A stretch of DNA of 64,000 nucleotides, taken from the NCBI RefSeq assembly GCF_018873765.1, contig NC_057923.1:61312593-61376592 (forward strand), given 5' to 3'. The stretch comes from Telopea speciosissima. Lineage: Eukaryota; Streptophyta; Magnoliopsida; Proteales; Proteaceae. Position numbers and translations under genes: made by a program. This document shows, piece after piece, positions 63,048 to 64,000 of the stretch (the first letter of the stretch is position 1; each line of letters starts with the position of its first letter). The notes under the pieces were generated by a model. It saw only the letters and a program-made list of their open reading frames with translations. It did no database searches and was not told the origin of the DNA.

Positions 63048-64000
63048 CAACAACAACAACAACAAACTCAGCCTTATCCCAATTTAATGGGGTCGGCTAC
63101 ATGGATCCACAAAGGGATAGGGACAGAGAAGAGAAATGGAAAATGGAAGAAGACAAATGAAAGATGAAAGATAGTAAGAGGAAAGAAGCCCACCCAACAC
63201 AACAGGAGAATCTCAGCTAAATGGGGTCTGCTACATGGATCTTTGCCCTCCAATAGGCCCTATCCAAAGTCATACTTGGTACAAGACCTAGGCTCTGCAT
63301 GTCCTTCCTCACCACCTCTCCTATAGTCATTTTAGGTCTGCCCCTTGCTCTTTTAGCTCCTTCAATTGGGATCATATCACTCTTCCTTACTAGGGCGCCC
63401 TTAGGCCTCCGTTGAATATGACCATACCACCTTAAACGATTCTCTCGGAGCTTGTCATTGATCGGGGCGACTCCCACGTCCGCTCTAATACAATCGTTCC
63501 GTACTTTATCCTTCCTTGTTTTTCCACACATCCATCTTAACATCCTCATCTCTGCTACACAAAGCTTATCAATATGACACTTCTTAACTGCCCAACATTC
63601 TGCCTCATACATCATAGCTGGTCGTACAACAGTTCTATAGAACTTTCCTTTAAACTTTAAAGGAATACGTCGGTCACACAGCACTCCAAACGCACCTCTC
63701 CACTTCATCCATCCCACTTTAATTCTCTGTGAAACATCATCCTCTATGCCACCTTCTTTACTTATGATAGACCCCAGATATCTAAAATAGTCATTTTGTG
63801 GTATCTCTTTATCGTCAATTCGCACCATATCAGTATCCACCTCAATGTGACTAAAATTACTCTCCATATATTCAATCTTTGTTCTACTAATCTTAAAGCT
63901 TCTTGTTTCCAAGGTTGACCTCCAAAGCTCTAACTTAGAGTTAATCACTTCTTTTGTCTCATTCACCAAAACGATATCATCAGCGAACAGCATACACCAT
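63048..64000 (-). mobile_element. RTE-type LINE, 3' part, running off the window
   Basis: On the minus strand the element ends in a (TTG)n tail (plus strand caacaacaacaacaacaaac, 63048-63065), the usual 3' end of plant RTE-clade LINEs. A 258-residue frame (63993-63217) starts at MLFADDIVLV, the polymerase active site, and continues with NRLRWYGHIQRRP near its end. It has no stop within the visible part. The 5' part lies beyond 64000. It is inserted in the presumed intron of the isopropylmalate synthase gene, antisense to it. Confidence 0.85.
63217..63993 (-). CDS. RTE LINE reverse transcriptase, C-terminal part
   Basis: The open frame begins within the reverse transcriptase at the catalytic FADDIVLV. 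It has SFKISRTKIEYMESNF (thumb region) and a conserved C-terminal block with VRNDCIRADVGVAPINDKLR and RWYGHIQRRPKGALVR. The stretch is uninterrupted up to the window edge, so the copy may be fairly young. The real start is outside the window. Confidence 0.85.
   Translation of the reverse strand: MLFADDIVLVNETKEVINSKLELWRSTLETRSFKISRTKIEYMESNFSHIEVDTDMVRIDDKEIPQNDYFRYLGSIISKEGGIEDDVSQRIKVGWMKWRGAFGVLCDRRIPLKFKGKFYRTVVRPAMMYEAECWAVKKCHIDKLCVAEMRMLRWMCGKTRKDKVRNDCIRADVGVAPINDKLRENRLRWYGHIQRRPKGALVRKSDMIPIEGAKRARGRPKMTIGEVVRKDMQSLGLVPSMTLDRAYWRAKIHVADPI

Noticed and set aside
1..64000. CRISPR arrays, operons, riboswitches or prokaryotic features
   Set aside because: The window is plant nuclear DNA. 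The only short regular arrays are microsatellites and minisatellites without spacers.

Overview
This is plant nuclear DNA, AT-rich and dominated by transposable elements. The evidence is GT-AG introns, Ty1/copia and Ty3/gypsy retrotransposons, plant-type MITEs and SINEs, and fragments of plant-specific genes. The florigen-like proteins suggest a flowering plant. An early-diverging eudicot or magnoliid is my guess only; the sequence does not settle it.

Only three host genes can be supported. Two are FT-like (florigen, PEBP family) paralogs arranged head to head: one on the minus strand (exons from 30631 down to 21941, 174 aa) and one on the plus strand (exons from 49883 to 57838, 175 aa). Both keep the standard four-exon FT structure of 198, 62, 41 and about 225 coding bases, and both share a core promoter about 220 bases upstream of the ATG. 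The third is the first exon of a plastid 2-isopropylmalate synthase (60976-61619), which runs out of the window.

Layout. 1-9.5 kb: a Mutator-like Pack-MULE (202-9478) that carries fragments of a cinnamate 4-hydroxylase gene and an inositol-polyphosphate 5-phosphatase gene. A copia element (546-6510), a hairpin MITE and a second, long-TIR MULE (7759-9433) are inserted in it. 9.5-10.6 kb: a promoter/leader-exon-like sequence, tandemly duplicated. 10.6-21.7 kb: a complete Tat-lineage Ty3/gypsy element with an antisense extra ORF. 21.7-31 kb: the minus-strand FT gene, whose introns are full of small hairpin elements, SINEs and hAT MITEs. 31-49 kb: intergenic DNA with a complete copia element (35165-40218), an LTR-retrotransposon remnant, an L1 relic and tandem duplications. 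49.5-58 kb: the plus-strand FT gene. 58.4-60.6 kb: gypsy and L1 relics. 61-64 kb: IPMS exon 1 and its intron, into which an RTE-type LINE has inserted.

The points most worth following up are: (a) an aspartate in the plus-strand FT protein at the position of Arabidopsis FT Tyr134, a site altered in known floral-repressor FT paralogs; (b) a homologous antisense promoter/exon-like sequence in intron 2 of both FT genes, with further copies near 9.8-10.6 kb; (c) a set of short hairpin transposons whose cores and tips are alike but whose arms differ between copies while still pairing within each copy; and (d) the Pack-MULE with two captured gene fragments.
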